The notes under the pieces are model-generated. The model worked only from the letters and a program-made list of their open reading frames with translations. It did not search any database and was not told the origin of the DNA. Of a stretch of DNA of 45,839 nt, positions 1-7,810 are shown piece after piece (position 1 is the first letter of the stretch; each line of letters starts with the position of its first letter). Both the position numbers and the translations under genes were made by a program. Source of the DNA: JAJZMA01 sp021850405 (GTDB lineage: Bacteria > Chloroflexota > Dormibacteria > Aeolococcales > Aeolococcaceae); the NCBI GenBank assembly GCA_027365835.1, contig DAHXLU010000030.1, positions 1 to 45,839 on the forward strand, in the 5' to 3' direction.

Positions 1-141
1 AACATCTGTTCGACCTCTTTGAGCTTCAGGCACTGGCCCCCAAACGCTGAGTTAGGTAATACAGGCCAAGGCCGCAATTATGAGGCCGGCAAACAATTAT
101 CCCTCTGTAGGCGGACTTAGCGGGGAAACTCCCGCTAGTGC
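1..141 (+). mobile_element. Insertion-sequence end (left copy of 141-bp inverted repeat)
   Basis: These 141 bases are repeated exactly, reverse complemented, at 45699-45839. Reading rightward from base 3, an open frame of 15 codons (HLFDLFELQALAPKR) stops with TGA at 48-50, as expected for the last codons of a transposase entering from outside the window. After about 65 untranslated bases there is a perfect 7-bp stem (TAGCGGG 118-124 / CCCGCTA 131-137), close to where similarity with the other end stops. A terminal hairpin is typical of IS200/IS605-type right ends, but the family cannot be named from this fragment. The exact boundary may lie a few bases inside, since the flanks share GC by chance or target choice. 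The length of 141 matches a common assembler k-mer, so the repeat is probably longer in the genome. Confidence 0.75.
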
Positions 142-1138
142 AGCCTGGGTCAATGACCTGACTCCAGCCACTGCTGGTATATCCCCACGTGTCATTCACT
201 ACGCTAGTGCTGCTGGTTGCTCCCCCAAACAGCACTACCTGCCCAGTCGCAGGGTCATAGGTCATCACCGCTTCCTCCCTGGGCGATGGACTCCCGGTGC
301 AGGTGTTGGTGCATCCGCTGCCAGCCACCTGTGACCACGTGCTGGCACTGTTGCTGTAAACCCAGGTATCGTTCAGAAATGATCCATCAGAACCACCAAA
401 GACGACAAGTTGCCCAGTAGCCCCGTCGTAGGACATGGTGGCGTTCTGGCGACCAGGAGGGCTGCTCGGGCATGCAGTAGTGCAACCTGGAGATATTGCC
501 TGGGTCCATGTAGTTCCGTTGTAAATCCAGGTGTCATTGAAATATAGGCCAGCACTGTTACCACCAAAGAGTACGATGCTGGAAAGCCCTGCGTCATACG
601 CCATTGTTGCCACTTCCCTAACTGCAGGGCTGGTAGAAAAGGTCTGCTCTGTCCAGCTGGTTCCATTGTAGAGCCATGTGTCGTTGAGCTCCGTAGAGCC
701 ATTAAACCCACCAAAAAGAACGACATCTCCAGTACTGGGGTCATACACCATGGATGCCATGGATCTTGGCGGAGGGCTGCCCGCACAGGCAGTAGTACAG
801 CCAGCCACCCCCACCACCTGGCTCCACACACTCCCATTCCAGACCCAGGTCTCATTCACAGGGGTACTGCCCACATCACCACCAAAAAGGACCACATCTC
901 CAGTAGAGGAATCATAAGTCATGGATGCCATTCCGAGAGAGCCGGGACTTGTAGCTGGCGCCTGCTGTGTCCAGAGATAGGTCTGTGCCGCACTTGCCGA
1001 GGTGGTGGTAGCAAGAAAGGCCGCCATCAACAGTAAAATCACCTCTGCCCACAGATACGGCTCCGGACGCCATCCTGTGGCACGGCCATGTCCAGCCCTG
1101 CGCAAGTCCTGTACTCCCCACAATTTCATATATCTCAT
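26..1138 (-). CDS. Secreted Kelch-repeat beta-propeller protein, 3' end broken by the insertion sequence
   Basis: The open frame encodes 370 residues. After a basic stretch of about 30 residues there is a hydrophobic segment (about 30-48) ending SASA-AQ, a likely signal peptide, so the product is probably exported. Five Kelch blades follow, each with a YD..TG.VVLFGG core and a NDTW.YNG..W element; loops carry paired cysteines (GCTTAC) suited to an oxidising compartment. A closed propeller normally needs six or seven blades. The sixth stops after Pro-Gly-Cys, and the last 35 or so residues are translated from the insertion-sequence end, so the native gene ends near base 142. ATG 1138 or the in-frame ATG three codons later could be the start. 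Ligand and role are unknown. It is divergent from imuB. Confidence 0.72.
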   Translation of the reverse strand: MRYMKLWGVQDLRRAGHGRATGWRPEPYLWAEVILLLMAAFLATTTSASAAQTYLWTQQAPATSPGSLGMASMTYDSSTGDVVLFGGDVGSTPVNETWVWNGSVWSQVVGVAGCTTACAGSPPPRSMASMVYDPSTGDVVLFGGFNGSTELNDTWLYNGTSWTEQTFSTSPAVREVATMAYDAGLSSIVLFGGNSAGLYFNDTWIYNGTTWTQAISPGCTTACPSSPPGRQNATMSYDGATGQLVVFGGSDGSFLNDTWVYSNSASTWSQVAGSGCTNTCTGSPSPREEAVMTYDPATGQVVLFGGATSSTSVVNDTWGYTSSGWSQVIDPGCTSGSFPAKSAYRGIIVCRPHNCGLGLYYLTQRLGASA

Positions 1139-1537
1139 GTCTCTATAACTGGCCTTGCGTCCTCATGTTCTTGTAATCCCCTTGCTGCCTTTTCTGGCTA
1201 CTGCGCCACCACCAGGACAAAACACTCTGCCAGCAGGCCTTCTGAATCCCAGCTGTCATCTTCAGCCTAAGGCATGATCCTTCCAAACGGATCACTCCGA
1301 GGTGAATTTGCTGTAACGATTTCTGGTTCAGCTACAGGTCTTCGCTCTTCATGACAGATCCCTGCGTATACCACATCACATTACAAGGCACTCCTACCCC
1401 ACACCACCCATATCCTGAGTGCTTCGATGCCATCTCCTTTCTCTCCAAACCAGCCATGTCGATCAATAGGGACAAAATGTGCATCGCCAAATACCATCCC
1501 GCCCCGACCCGATTCCAGACATCCACGGCATAAAAAG
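1139..1537. other. Intergenic region between Kelch gene and imuB
   Basis: About 400 bases between two divergent genes. Short open frames on both strands lack family resemblance and ribosome sites. Apart from the LexA box and -10 element at its right edge (listed separately), no repeat, RNA or terminator was seen. Confidence 0.5.
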
Positions 1538-1551
1538 CGAACATATGTTCT
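1538..1551 (+). promoter_or_regulatory. LexA (SOS) operator upstream of imuB
   Basis: CGAACATATGTTCT contains the perfect palindrome GAACATATGTTC (1539-1550), which fits the Gram-positive/actinobacterial SOS box CGAACN4GTTCG except for its last base. It directly abuts a TATACT hexamer (1551-1556), so bound LexA would cover the -10 region and block RNA polymerase. It lies 14 bases before the imuB start codon, and regulates a module (imuB/dnaE2) known to be LexA-controlled in other bacteria. Confidence 0.88.
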
Positions 1552-1556
1552 ATACT
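1551..1556 (+). promoter_or_regulatory. -10 element of imuB promoter, likely leaderless mRNA
   Basis: TATACT (one mismatch from TATAAT) ends 8 bases before ATG 1565. Transcription should start about 7 bases after the hexamer, at 1562-1565, so the mRNA would have almost no leader. No Shine-Dalgarno sequence precedes the ATG, which agrees. No good -35 hexamer is visible at the expected distance. Confidence 0.6.
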
Positions 1557-1564
1557 TTTGAATC

Positions 1565-2806
1565 ATGCCAGCTCTCTATCCTGGGGCAAACCGACCACTG
1601 CCAGACACGGCCTCCTTTGCCTGTCTGCTGCTCCCCGACTTTGCCCTGACCTGCGAATTTGCTCCAGAACCAGTGCCCAAGGATCGCCCTATTGCTATCT
1701 GTAATGGCCCCCGCACCAGGATTGCCCAGGTCAATGCAGTTGCCCAGCAAATGGAGATTCACCCGGGCCAGACGGTCGACCAGGCCCTTGGGAACTGTTC
1801 ACAGCTCCTGCTTCTGGAACCACATCCTCACACCTATGAACTGCGTACCCGCAAAATGGTCGCCAGTCTCGAACGGGGCATCCCACACCCAGTAGTGCTG
1901 GGAGATGGACACTTCCTGCTCTCCCTGGCAGGAACAACCAAGCTGTACCCAGACATAAAAAGCCTGTTCAACATGATTACCGACGCCTGTGAGGAGATGG
2001 GAACTGCCATCCAGATGGCAGTAGCACCAACCCGTTTTTCCGCATGGGTAGCTGCCACCAGGGCACGCCCTGGCACCATCCTTATGCTGCATCCAGGAGA
2101 ACAAAAGGAGTTCCTGTCGCCCCTGCCAGCACACCTGCTCCCCCTTTCCCCTGCCCAGCTACAATTGTTGGCCACGCTGGGAATCACCACCATTGGCCAG
2201 TTCTCCCTTCTGCCACACGAACCGGTACTCGCCCAGTTCAGCTTCCCCGGAGAGCGTGCATGGCAACTGTCACAGGGGAGCAATGCAGACATATCGCTAC
2301 CAGAAGACCATAAGTATATAGATGGCAGGATCAATGTACTTGGTGAATTTGATCCGCCCCTGTCCTGCATTGACCTCATGAGCACCCATATCAAAAGGAT
2401 GGTTATACAGGCCTGCAATCACAATGACTTCAGTGGCAAGGCATCACGACAGCTACGTCTGTCACTGACAACTGTACAGGGACACGTAAACACAAAAAAG
2501 GTGACATTTCCCGAACCACTGTTTCACCCAGATGAAATCTGGGCATACCTCAAGAGCTACCTTATATCTCTCCACCCAGACAGCGCCATCTGCATGGCTG
2601 CACTAACGCTTGCACCCCTTGTCTCCGCCCAGCATTCCCAGACAGATCTTCCATTCGTTGCAAATGGCAAAAGCCCAGCTTTGTCAAACGCACTGGAACG
2701 CATTGCGGTCCGCTATGGAAGCAACAGCATACAGCGCATTGTAGAGGTAGAACCATGGAACAAACTTCCAGAAAGAAGATATGGACTGATGGCCTTCGGC
2801 CCATAA
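1565..2806 (+). CDS. imuB: ImuB-like Y-family polymerase homologue (mutasome adaptor)
   Basis: The 413-residue protein has the Y-family DNA polymerase fold: palm start with LLPDFALTCE near residue 22, the fingers-type motif VAPTRFSAWVAA near 152, and a helix-hairpin-helix LGITTIGQFSLLP near 205. The catalytic acidic pair that Y-family enzymes carry in the SxDE motif is replaced by LSLAGTTKLYPD (about 118-129), so it is presumably inactive, as is usual for ImuB. ImuB proteins bridge the beta clamp and DnaE2 during SOS translesion synthesis. The gene starts at ATG 1565 directly after a LexA box and -10 element, overlaps the following small gene by 52 bases, and is followed by dnaE2. The usual imuA/imuA' partner is absent. 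Confidence 0.85.
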   Translation: MPALYPGANRPLPDTASFACLLLPDFALTCEFAPEPVPKDRPIAICNGPRTRIAQVNAVAQQMEIHPGQTVDQALGNCSQLLLLEPHPHTYELRTRKMVASLERGIPHPVVLGDGHFLLSLAGTTKLYPDIKSLFNMITDACEEMGTAIQMAVAPTRFSAWVAATRARPGTILMLHPGEQKEFLSPLPAHLLPLSPAQLQLLATLGITTIGQFSLLPHEPVLAQFSFPGERAWQLSQGSNADISLPEDHKYIDGRINVLGEFDPPLSCIDLMSTHIKRMVIQACNHNDFSGKASRQLRLSLTTVQGHVNTKKVTFPEPLFHPDEIWAYLKSYLISLHPDSAICMAALTLAPLVSAQHSQTDLPFVANGKSPALSNALERIAVRYGSNSIQRIVEVEPWNKLPERRYGLMAFGP

Positions 2807-3051
2807 ACCAGCCTGTGCCCATAAGAATAAAGACCAGCAAGCCCAACATCCCTTCACTGCCTGCCCAGGTTTTTGTCAAAAACCGGTATCTTGCTGTCGT
2901 TCATATATCCGAAATATGGCATGTTATGGACGAGTGGTGGAAGCCAGAACCAATAGACCGGGTCTACTTTCACCTGGTACTTGAACGGGATTTGTCTATC
3001 AGCATCTTCTTTGAAAGAAATACAGGGCAATGGAAAATCCAGCAGCGCTAA
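2755..3051 (+). CDS. Small DUF6504-like protein of the imuB-dnaE2 operon
   Basis: A 98-residue protein encoded between imuB and dnaE2, overlapping both. The ATG at 2755 is preceded by AGAGGT at proper spacing; an in-frame GTG at 2815, just after the imuB stop, is the alternative. The second half holds a tryptophan-rich core (VMDEWWKPEPIDRVYF, about residues 57-72) followed by a hydrophobic beta strand, which resembles the DUF6504 proteins commonly encoded beside ImuB and DnaE2. Function is not known; position and translational coupling suggest an accessory to the translesion machinery. The family assignment comes from memory of the motif and needs a profile search. Confidence 0.7.
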   Translation: MEQTSRKKIWTDGLRPINQPVPIRIKTSKPNIPSLPAQVFVKNRYLAVVHISEIWHVMDEWWKPEPIDRVYFHLVLERDLSISIFFERNTGQWKIQQR

Positions 3052-6000
3052 CCCCTGCTTCATGCCAGCCCACTGAATCAGCCCCCTATGTGGAACTGCA
3101 CCTGCACAGCAACTATTCATTATTGAATGGAGCTTCCCACCCAGAAGAGCTCGTTGCCAGGGCGGCCACTCTAGGTTATTCAGCACTGGCACTCACCGAC
3201 CAGAACAACCTGTACGCGGCTGTGGCCTGGGGCCATATATGCAAGGAACATGGCATAAGGCCGATAACAGGAATGGAACTTACCATGTTGCCATCAAATG
3301 GCCCTGTCAGGAACGGAGTTACACCCTTTACACATCAGCTTCCCAATCCAGGTTATAGAATGGCAGGGCAGGGCAAGCCAGCACCACATACCCCCATCAA
3401 GTTTCACTCATCCCCAGCAGCTTTCGCCCCGTATCGTCTGACACTACTGGCCTCAAACAGGACTGGCTACGCCAACCTCTGCCGGCTGGCCAGTCTTTCC
3501 CACGGGCACAGTGGCAGTCTTGTGGCCGACCCAACCCGAAGAAACAGCCCACACATCTCCCTGCCCGAACTTATGCCTTACACCGAAGGTCTCATATGTA
3601 TGGCCGGATGCAGGGATTCCGAAATCTCATCCCTGCTCTCAATGGGCATGAAGGAATCAGCACGATCCCATCTCCGCAAACTGCAGCAACTGTTCAATGC
3701 CGGCAATTTGTATCTGGAACTTAACGACAACCTGGTTGAAGGAGACAGAAAGCGCAACCTGCTGGTCATCTCACTGGCTGAAGCGACAGGAATACCCATA
3801 GTAGCAACTGGAGATGTGTACTACCACGACAGATCACGCTATCAGGTTCAGGATGTCCTTATAAGCATAGACAATGGTATTACCCTTGCCGAGTCATCTC
3901 CTTTCCGTAAACCAAATGATGAATTCTTCCTGCGCAGTCCGGGTGATCAGGCCAGAAGGTTCCATAACTTTGCCACTGCCATCGAAAACACACTAAAGGT
4001 CGCTCAGCAGTGCCAGTTTGACATTACCAGGGACCTGGGCTACAAACTGCCGCATCCAGATCTGGCGCCAGAAGCAACGACCACTACCGCGCTGGTTCAG
4101 CTTTGCAATGAGCGGCTCTCCATGAAGTATGAGGAACACGAGCGCAAAGCAGCCCAGGAGCGCCTTGATGAGGAGTTGAGACTGGTCCAGAGGCATGACC
4201 TTTCCGGCTTTTTTCTCATATATCACGAGATCCTGAAACTTGCAAAACAGGTGGCCATGGAAATCCGGCCCAGACGCCCAGAGATGTCAGGGGGAATTTC
4301 TCCAGGACGGGGGAGAGGGTCCAGTGTTGGCAGCATCATCTGCTACCTCATCGGACTGTCCCACATCGACCCAGTAAGAAACAACCTTTTTCTGGGACGG
4401 TTCCTTAACGAAGAGATGGTATCGCTGCCAGATATAGATCTGGACTTTCCACGCGACATACGTGCCGCGCTGTTTGAGGCAATATTCCAGAAATGGGGAA
4501 GCCACCATGCTGCCATCATCTGTACATTCCAGACCTACCGTATAAAAAGCGCTATCCGGGATGTTGGCAAGGCACTCGGTCTGCGGGACTCTGACCTGTC
4601 AAGGCTGGCAAATACTGCTGAAGGCCATGGATCTCCACACGCAATGCGAAAGGAGATGGAGCGCTTGCCCGGCTTTCTGGATGGGCCAACATCCCAACTC
4701 TGGGAGCGCTTTGCAGATATTGTTGAGCAGGTATCAGATTTTCCAAGACATATCTCCCAGCATGTGGGCGGTGTAGTTATCTCTTCGGACCCCCTGATTG
4801 ACTGTGTCCCAATTGAACCGTCGGCCTACCCCAAACGATACCTTGCCCAATGGGACAAGGACTCAATTGAACAGGCTCGCATGGTAAAGATTGACGTGCT
4901 CGGGCTGGGAATGCTCTCTGCGGTAGATGAGTGCATTGACTCTCTTGCGCGCAAAGGTGTCCCTGTCGATCTTTCCCGGATAAACTTTGCAGATCAGCAG
5001 GTATACGATCGCATCTCACGCGGCGACACCATTGGAGTTTTTCAGATAGAGTCACGGGCCCAAGCAAGCATACTGCCCAGGTCCCGACCCAGAAACCTGA
5101 ACGACCTGGCCGCCCAGGTAGCAATTATCAGGCCAGGACCCATAGCTGGCGGTGCCGTACACCGCTATCTGGAAGGCAGGGAACGCCAGCGAAGAGATCC
5201 ACAGGCAACACTGTCACTACCCCACGAAAGTCTGCGGGAACCGCTTGAGGAGACCCTGGGCGTGATTCTCTATCAGGAACAGGTGCTACAGGTAGCGATT
5301 GCCATGGGAAGATTCGGCACAGGTGAAGCCGAGAGCTTTCGAAGAGCCATGGGCAGGAGAGACTGGCCCAGGGCCAGGGACAGATACCTGCACCGCTTCC
5401 TGCAAGGAGCCGGCAAGCTGGGTGTGACCGAGACTGTGGCAAGGGAAACCTTCCTCGAAATGGAAGGTTTTGCAGAATTCGGCTTTCCAAAGTCTCACGC
5501 AACTGCCTTTGCCCTTCTGGCATACCAGTCGGCCTGGCTTCGGGAATACTATCCGGCTGAGTTTTTCTGTGCGCTCTTCAACCAGTGGCCCATGGGCTTT
5601 TATCCTCCCCATGTTCTTTCAAACGAGGCCAGGCGACTTGGCATAAGCGTCTTGCGACCCGACATCAATACAAGCATGGATACCTGTACCAGCATGGATA
5701 TGTCAATACAGCTGGGCCTGCTTTATGTGGATCACATCGGCAAATACTCAGCATGTGAAATCGTGGCTGAAAGACAAAGGGCGGGAAGGTACGAATCGCT
5801 TTTTGAATTTGTGCACCGTACCAGGCTGCCATACGCCACTGTCTCTGCACTGATTGTAGCCGGGACCTTTGGTGGTTTTGGTCTAAACCACAGGGAGCTG
5901 CTCTGGCAGCTTGGTCTGCTGGAATATGGTGATTCGCATACCGGTTCCCAGTCAACCCTGCGGCTACCCATAGAACAGGATTGCCTTCACTTTGAAGACT

Positions 6001-6407
6001 CTGACCCTGTGCAAAAGGTGGCAGACGACTACTCTTCAATTGGTCTTTCCCCAGACACGCATCCTGTGCGGCTGTTTCGAACATCCACAGACCCAAAGCC
6101 TTCATCCAGTCTGCGAGGAAAGCATCCAGGGGAAAGGGTAAAAGCACTGGGGCTTGTGGTATGCCGCCAAAGGCCGCCTGCAGCCAGGGGGGCTGCGTTT
6201 ATCACCATGGAAGATGAGGATGGACTGATCAACGTAACCGTACCCACCGGTCTGTATGAAAAGAAGCGGGATATGCTAAGAAGTGAAGGTTTCCTGCTGC
6301 TCCAGGGGATCATCACGGGCCACGCTGGCAACGTTCCTCTTCTGAAAGCAACCGGGATAATAGGTGTAAAAACAGCTTTCCGCCATGCCATAAGAAACTG
6401 GGGCTAG
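3030..6407 (+). CDS. dnaE2: Error-prone DNA polymerase DnaE2
   Basis: A 1125-residue C-family DNA polymerase, normal length for DnaE2 and shorter than replicative DnaE. In order: an N-terminal PHP domain with HLHSNYS (residues 24-30); the palm with GRGRGSSVGS and the catalytic aspartates in PDIDLDF (about 467-473); ISQHVGGVVIS; a helix-hairpin-helix region with YQEQVLQVAIAMG; and a C-terminal OB-fold (about 1034-1090). It carries out SOS-induced translesion synthesis with ImuB, which supplies the clamp contact. ATG 3030 lies inside the end of the preceding gene, so the three genes are translationally coupled and should share the LexA promoter at 1538. Composition is more AT-rich than genes further right. 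Confidence 0.93.
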   Translation: MENPAALTPASCQPTESAPYVELHLHSNYSLLNGASHPEELVARAATLGYSALALTDQNNLYAAVAWGHICKEHGIRPITGMELTMLPSNGPVRNGVTPFTHQLPNPGYRMAGQGKPAPHTPIKFHSSPAAFAPYRLTLLASNRTGYANLCRLASLSHGHSGSLVADPTRRNSPHISLPELMPYTEGLICMAGCRDSEISSLLSMGMKESARSHLRKLQQLFNAGNLYLELNDNLVEGDRKRNLLVISLAEATGIPIVATGDVYYHDRSRYQVQDVLISIDNGITLAESSPFRKPNDEFFLRSPGDQARRFHNFATAIENTLKVAQQCQFDITRDLGYKLPHPDLAPEATTTTALVQLCNERLSMKYEEHERKAAQERLDEELRLVQRHDLSGFFLIYHEILKLAKQVAMEIRPRRPEMSGGISPGRGRGSSVGSIICYLIGLSHIDPVRNNLFLGRFLNEEMVSLPDIDLDFPRDIRAALFEAIFQKWGSHHAAIICTFQTYRIKSAIRDVGKALGLRDSDLSRLANTAEGHGSPHAMRKEMERLPGFLDGPTSQLWERFADIVEQVSDFPRHISQHVGGVVISSDPLIDCVPIEPSAYPKRYLAQWDKDSIEQARMVKIDVLGLGMLSAVDECIDSLARKGVPVDLSRINFADQQVYDRISRGDTIGVFQIESRAQASILPRSRPRNLNDLAAQVAIIRPGPIAGGAVHRYLEGRERQRRDPQATLSLPHESLREPLEETLGVILYQEQVLQVAIAMGRFGTGEAESFRRAMGRRDWPRARDRYLHRFLQGAGKLGVTETVARETFLEMEGFAEFGFPKSHATAFALLAYQSAWLREYYPAEFFCALFNQWPMGFYPPHVLSNEARRLGISVLRPDINTSMDTCTSMDMSIQLGLLYVDHIGKYSACEIVAERQRAGRYESLFEFVHRTRLPYATVSALIVAGTFGGFGLNHRELLWQLGLLEYGDSHTGSQSTLRLPIEQDCLHFEDSDPVQKVADDYSSIGLSPDTHPVRLFRTSTDPKPSSSLRGKHPGERVKALGLVVCRQRPPAARGAAFITMEDEDGLINVTVPTGLYEKKRDMLRSEGFLLLQGIITGHAGNVPLLKATGIIGVKTAFRHAIRNWG

Positions 6408-6502
6408 ATGTCCTTCAATAGGCCCTAAAAAACACCACTCATTGCTCCTTTTCCAGCACAGATCATCCCATGCCTGGAACCGGAATCACTCATGGTTCCC
6501 GG

Positions 6503-7165
6503 TTAGCTGCCAGCTGGCCTACCGGCAGTTCCAAACAGCTCCCCAGGATCCAGATGGAGGAGCGAACGAGCCACACCCCATACACCGGCGACCTCCCCCT
6601 GCATGTAGTTGCCAACAAGCAGTACCCGGCACCCGGCAGCAACACCCGCCCGGGCACCAGTTCTACTGTCTTCAATAACAAGACATACGCCGGGAGAAAC
6701 CCCCAGACGCTGCGCTGCAAGAAGATATGCTTCAGGATCTGGCTTCAGGTTGGTCACATCCTGGGCAGCCACAGATAACTCAAAACAGTCGCCTAGCACC
6801 GCCATACCAGCGTCTACAAGTCTGCGTGACGATGAAGACACCAGCGCCTGGGGGACACCCAGGGAGGCGATGTGCTCCAGCAGATACTTCGCACCGTCTG
6901 TAGTCATCTCCGGCGAAATTCCATCCACCATCCTGGACAGAATCGCCTCGTGGGCAGCCTCCAGATCGAGGGTAATGCCGGCAAGAGCCGTCCATTCCCT
7001 GATCCACACGCTGGCATGTATCCCAATGGTGGCGTCTATCGTCTCAGGGGAAAGTTCAAGACCAATCTGTTGCAGAAAGTCCAGCTTTATCTTGCGCCAG
7101 AGTGGCTCAGAATCCAGAAGGGTGCCATCCAGATCCCAGAGTACAGCACCAGGATGACCACTCAT
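6503..7165 (-). CDS. HAD-superfamily phosphatase, beta-phosphoglucomutase-like
   Basis: A haloacid dehalogenase-type hydrolase with all four motifs: DLDGTLLDS with nucleophile and acid Asp (motif I), VSSSS (motif II), KPDPEAY (motif III lysine) and VIEDSRTGARAG (motif IV). The helical cap after motif I places it with the phosphoglucomutase/phosphatase subgroup; the substrate cannot be told. ATG 7165 puts motif I at the usual distance from the N terminus; in-frame ATG 7186 and GTG 7204 are possible, none with a strong ribosome site. It is the last gene of the leftward greA-lysS-serS-thioesterase string and converges on dnaE2. Confidence 0.82.
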   Translation of the reverse strand: MSGHPGAVLWDLDGTLLDSEPLWRKIKLDFLQQIGLELSPETIDATIGIHASVWIREWTALAGITLDLEAAHEAILSRMVDGISPEMTTDGAKYLLEHIASLGVPQALVSSSSRRLVDAGMAVLGDCFELSVAAQDVTNLKPDPEAYLLAAQRLGVSPGVCLVIEDSRTGARAGVAAGCRVLLVGNYMQGEVAGVWGVARSLLHLDPGELFGTAGRPAGS

Positions 7166-7261
7166 GCTGACTTTCTCATCTGACATGAGCGCACCACCAG
7201 ACACACGCCAGAGTGCTTCCCATTTGCACCCTCATCCCTAAGGTGCACACTTCCTGGACAT

Positions 7262-7810
7262 TCATTGGCGGCCATCATCTTCCAGATACCGGGCAAAACC
7301 TGGCCACGCTCCCACCATCCTCTTGCCGGCCTCACGGGGTACAGGCAGGTAAGTCCCGGTAGCGGTGGCTACTTCAACATCCCCTGCCAGAGCGCGTGCC
7401 CGTGTGGCAAGCAGCCGCCGGTCCCAGCGAGTTGCCCATGCCTCGACCCGGACTACCTGGCCAACCTCAACAGGACTATGGAACCGTACAGCAAATTCTC
7501 CGGTGAGATACCATTTCCCGGATAGTGCGCCCAGTCGTCCCATGGCATCATCCAGGACCGCTCCGATGAGGCCCCCATGCAGCTGGCCCGGAAACCCGAC
7601 CAGGTCGGCCCTTGCAGCCAGTTCCCCAGATACCACTCCATCTGCATATTCATACTGGACATGGAGTCCTGCCAGATTGCGCAGCCCATGTACAAAGTTC
7701 ATCTGGAAATCCGAGCTGTCATTGAGCCACTCCAGCCTGGCCCCGCCGGGGGGCAGGACCGGCCCGTAAAGCTGGGCACTCACACGTCCGGGCCCTGTCA
7801 ACCTGCTCAC
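7262..7810 (-). CDS. Hotdog-fold thioesterase (PaaI/4HBT family)
   Basis: The frame is open for 282 residues, but the first 100 lie antisense-frame within serS; the plausible start is GTG 7810, which overlaps the serS TGA stop by four bases (GTGA) and gives 182 residues. The diagnostic hotdog motif HGGLIGAVLDDAMGRL is present, with the HGG turn and the following catalytic Asp, and downstream beta strands (FAVRFHSPVEVGQVVRVEAWA) are typical of PaaI-type thioesterases that hydrolyse acyl-CoA. Substrate unknown. Translational coupling to serS is probably just operon packing. No strong Shine-Dalgarno is visible. Confidence 0.75.
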   Translation of the reverse strand: MSRLTGPGRVSAQLYGPVLPPGGARLEWLNDSSDFQMNFVHGLRNLAGLHVQYEYADGVVSGELAARADLVGFPGQLHGGLIGAVLDDAMGRLGALSGKWYLTGEFAVRFHSPVEVGQVVRVEAWATRWDRRLLATRARALAGDVEVATATGTYLPVPREAGKRMVGAWPGFARYLEDDGRQ

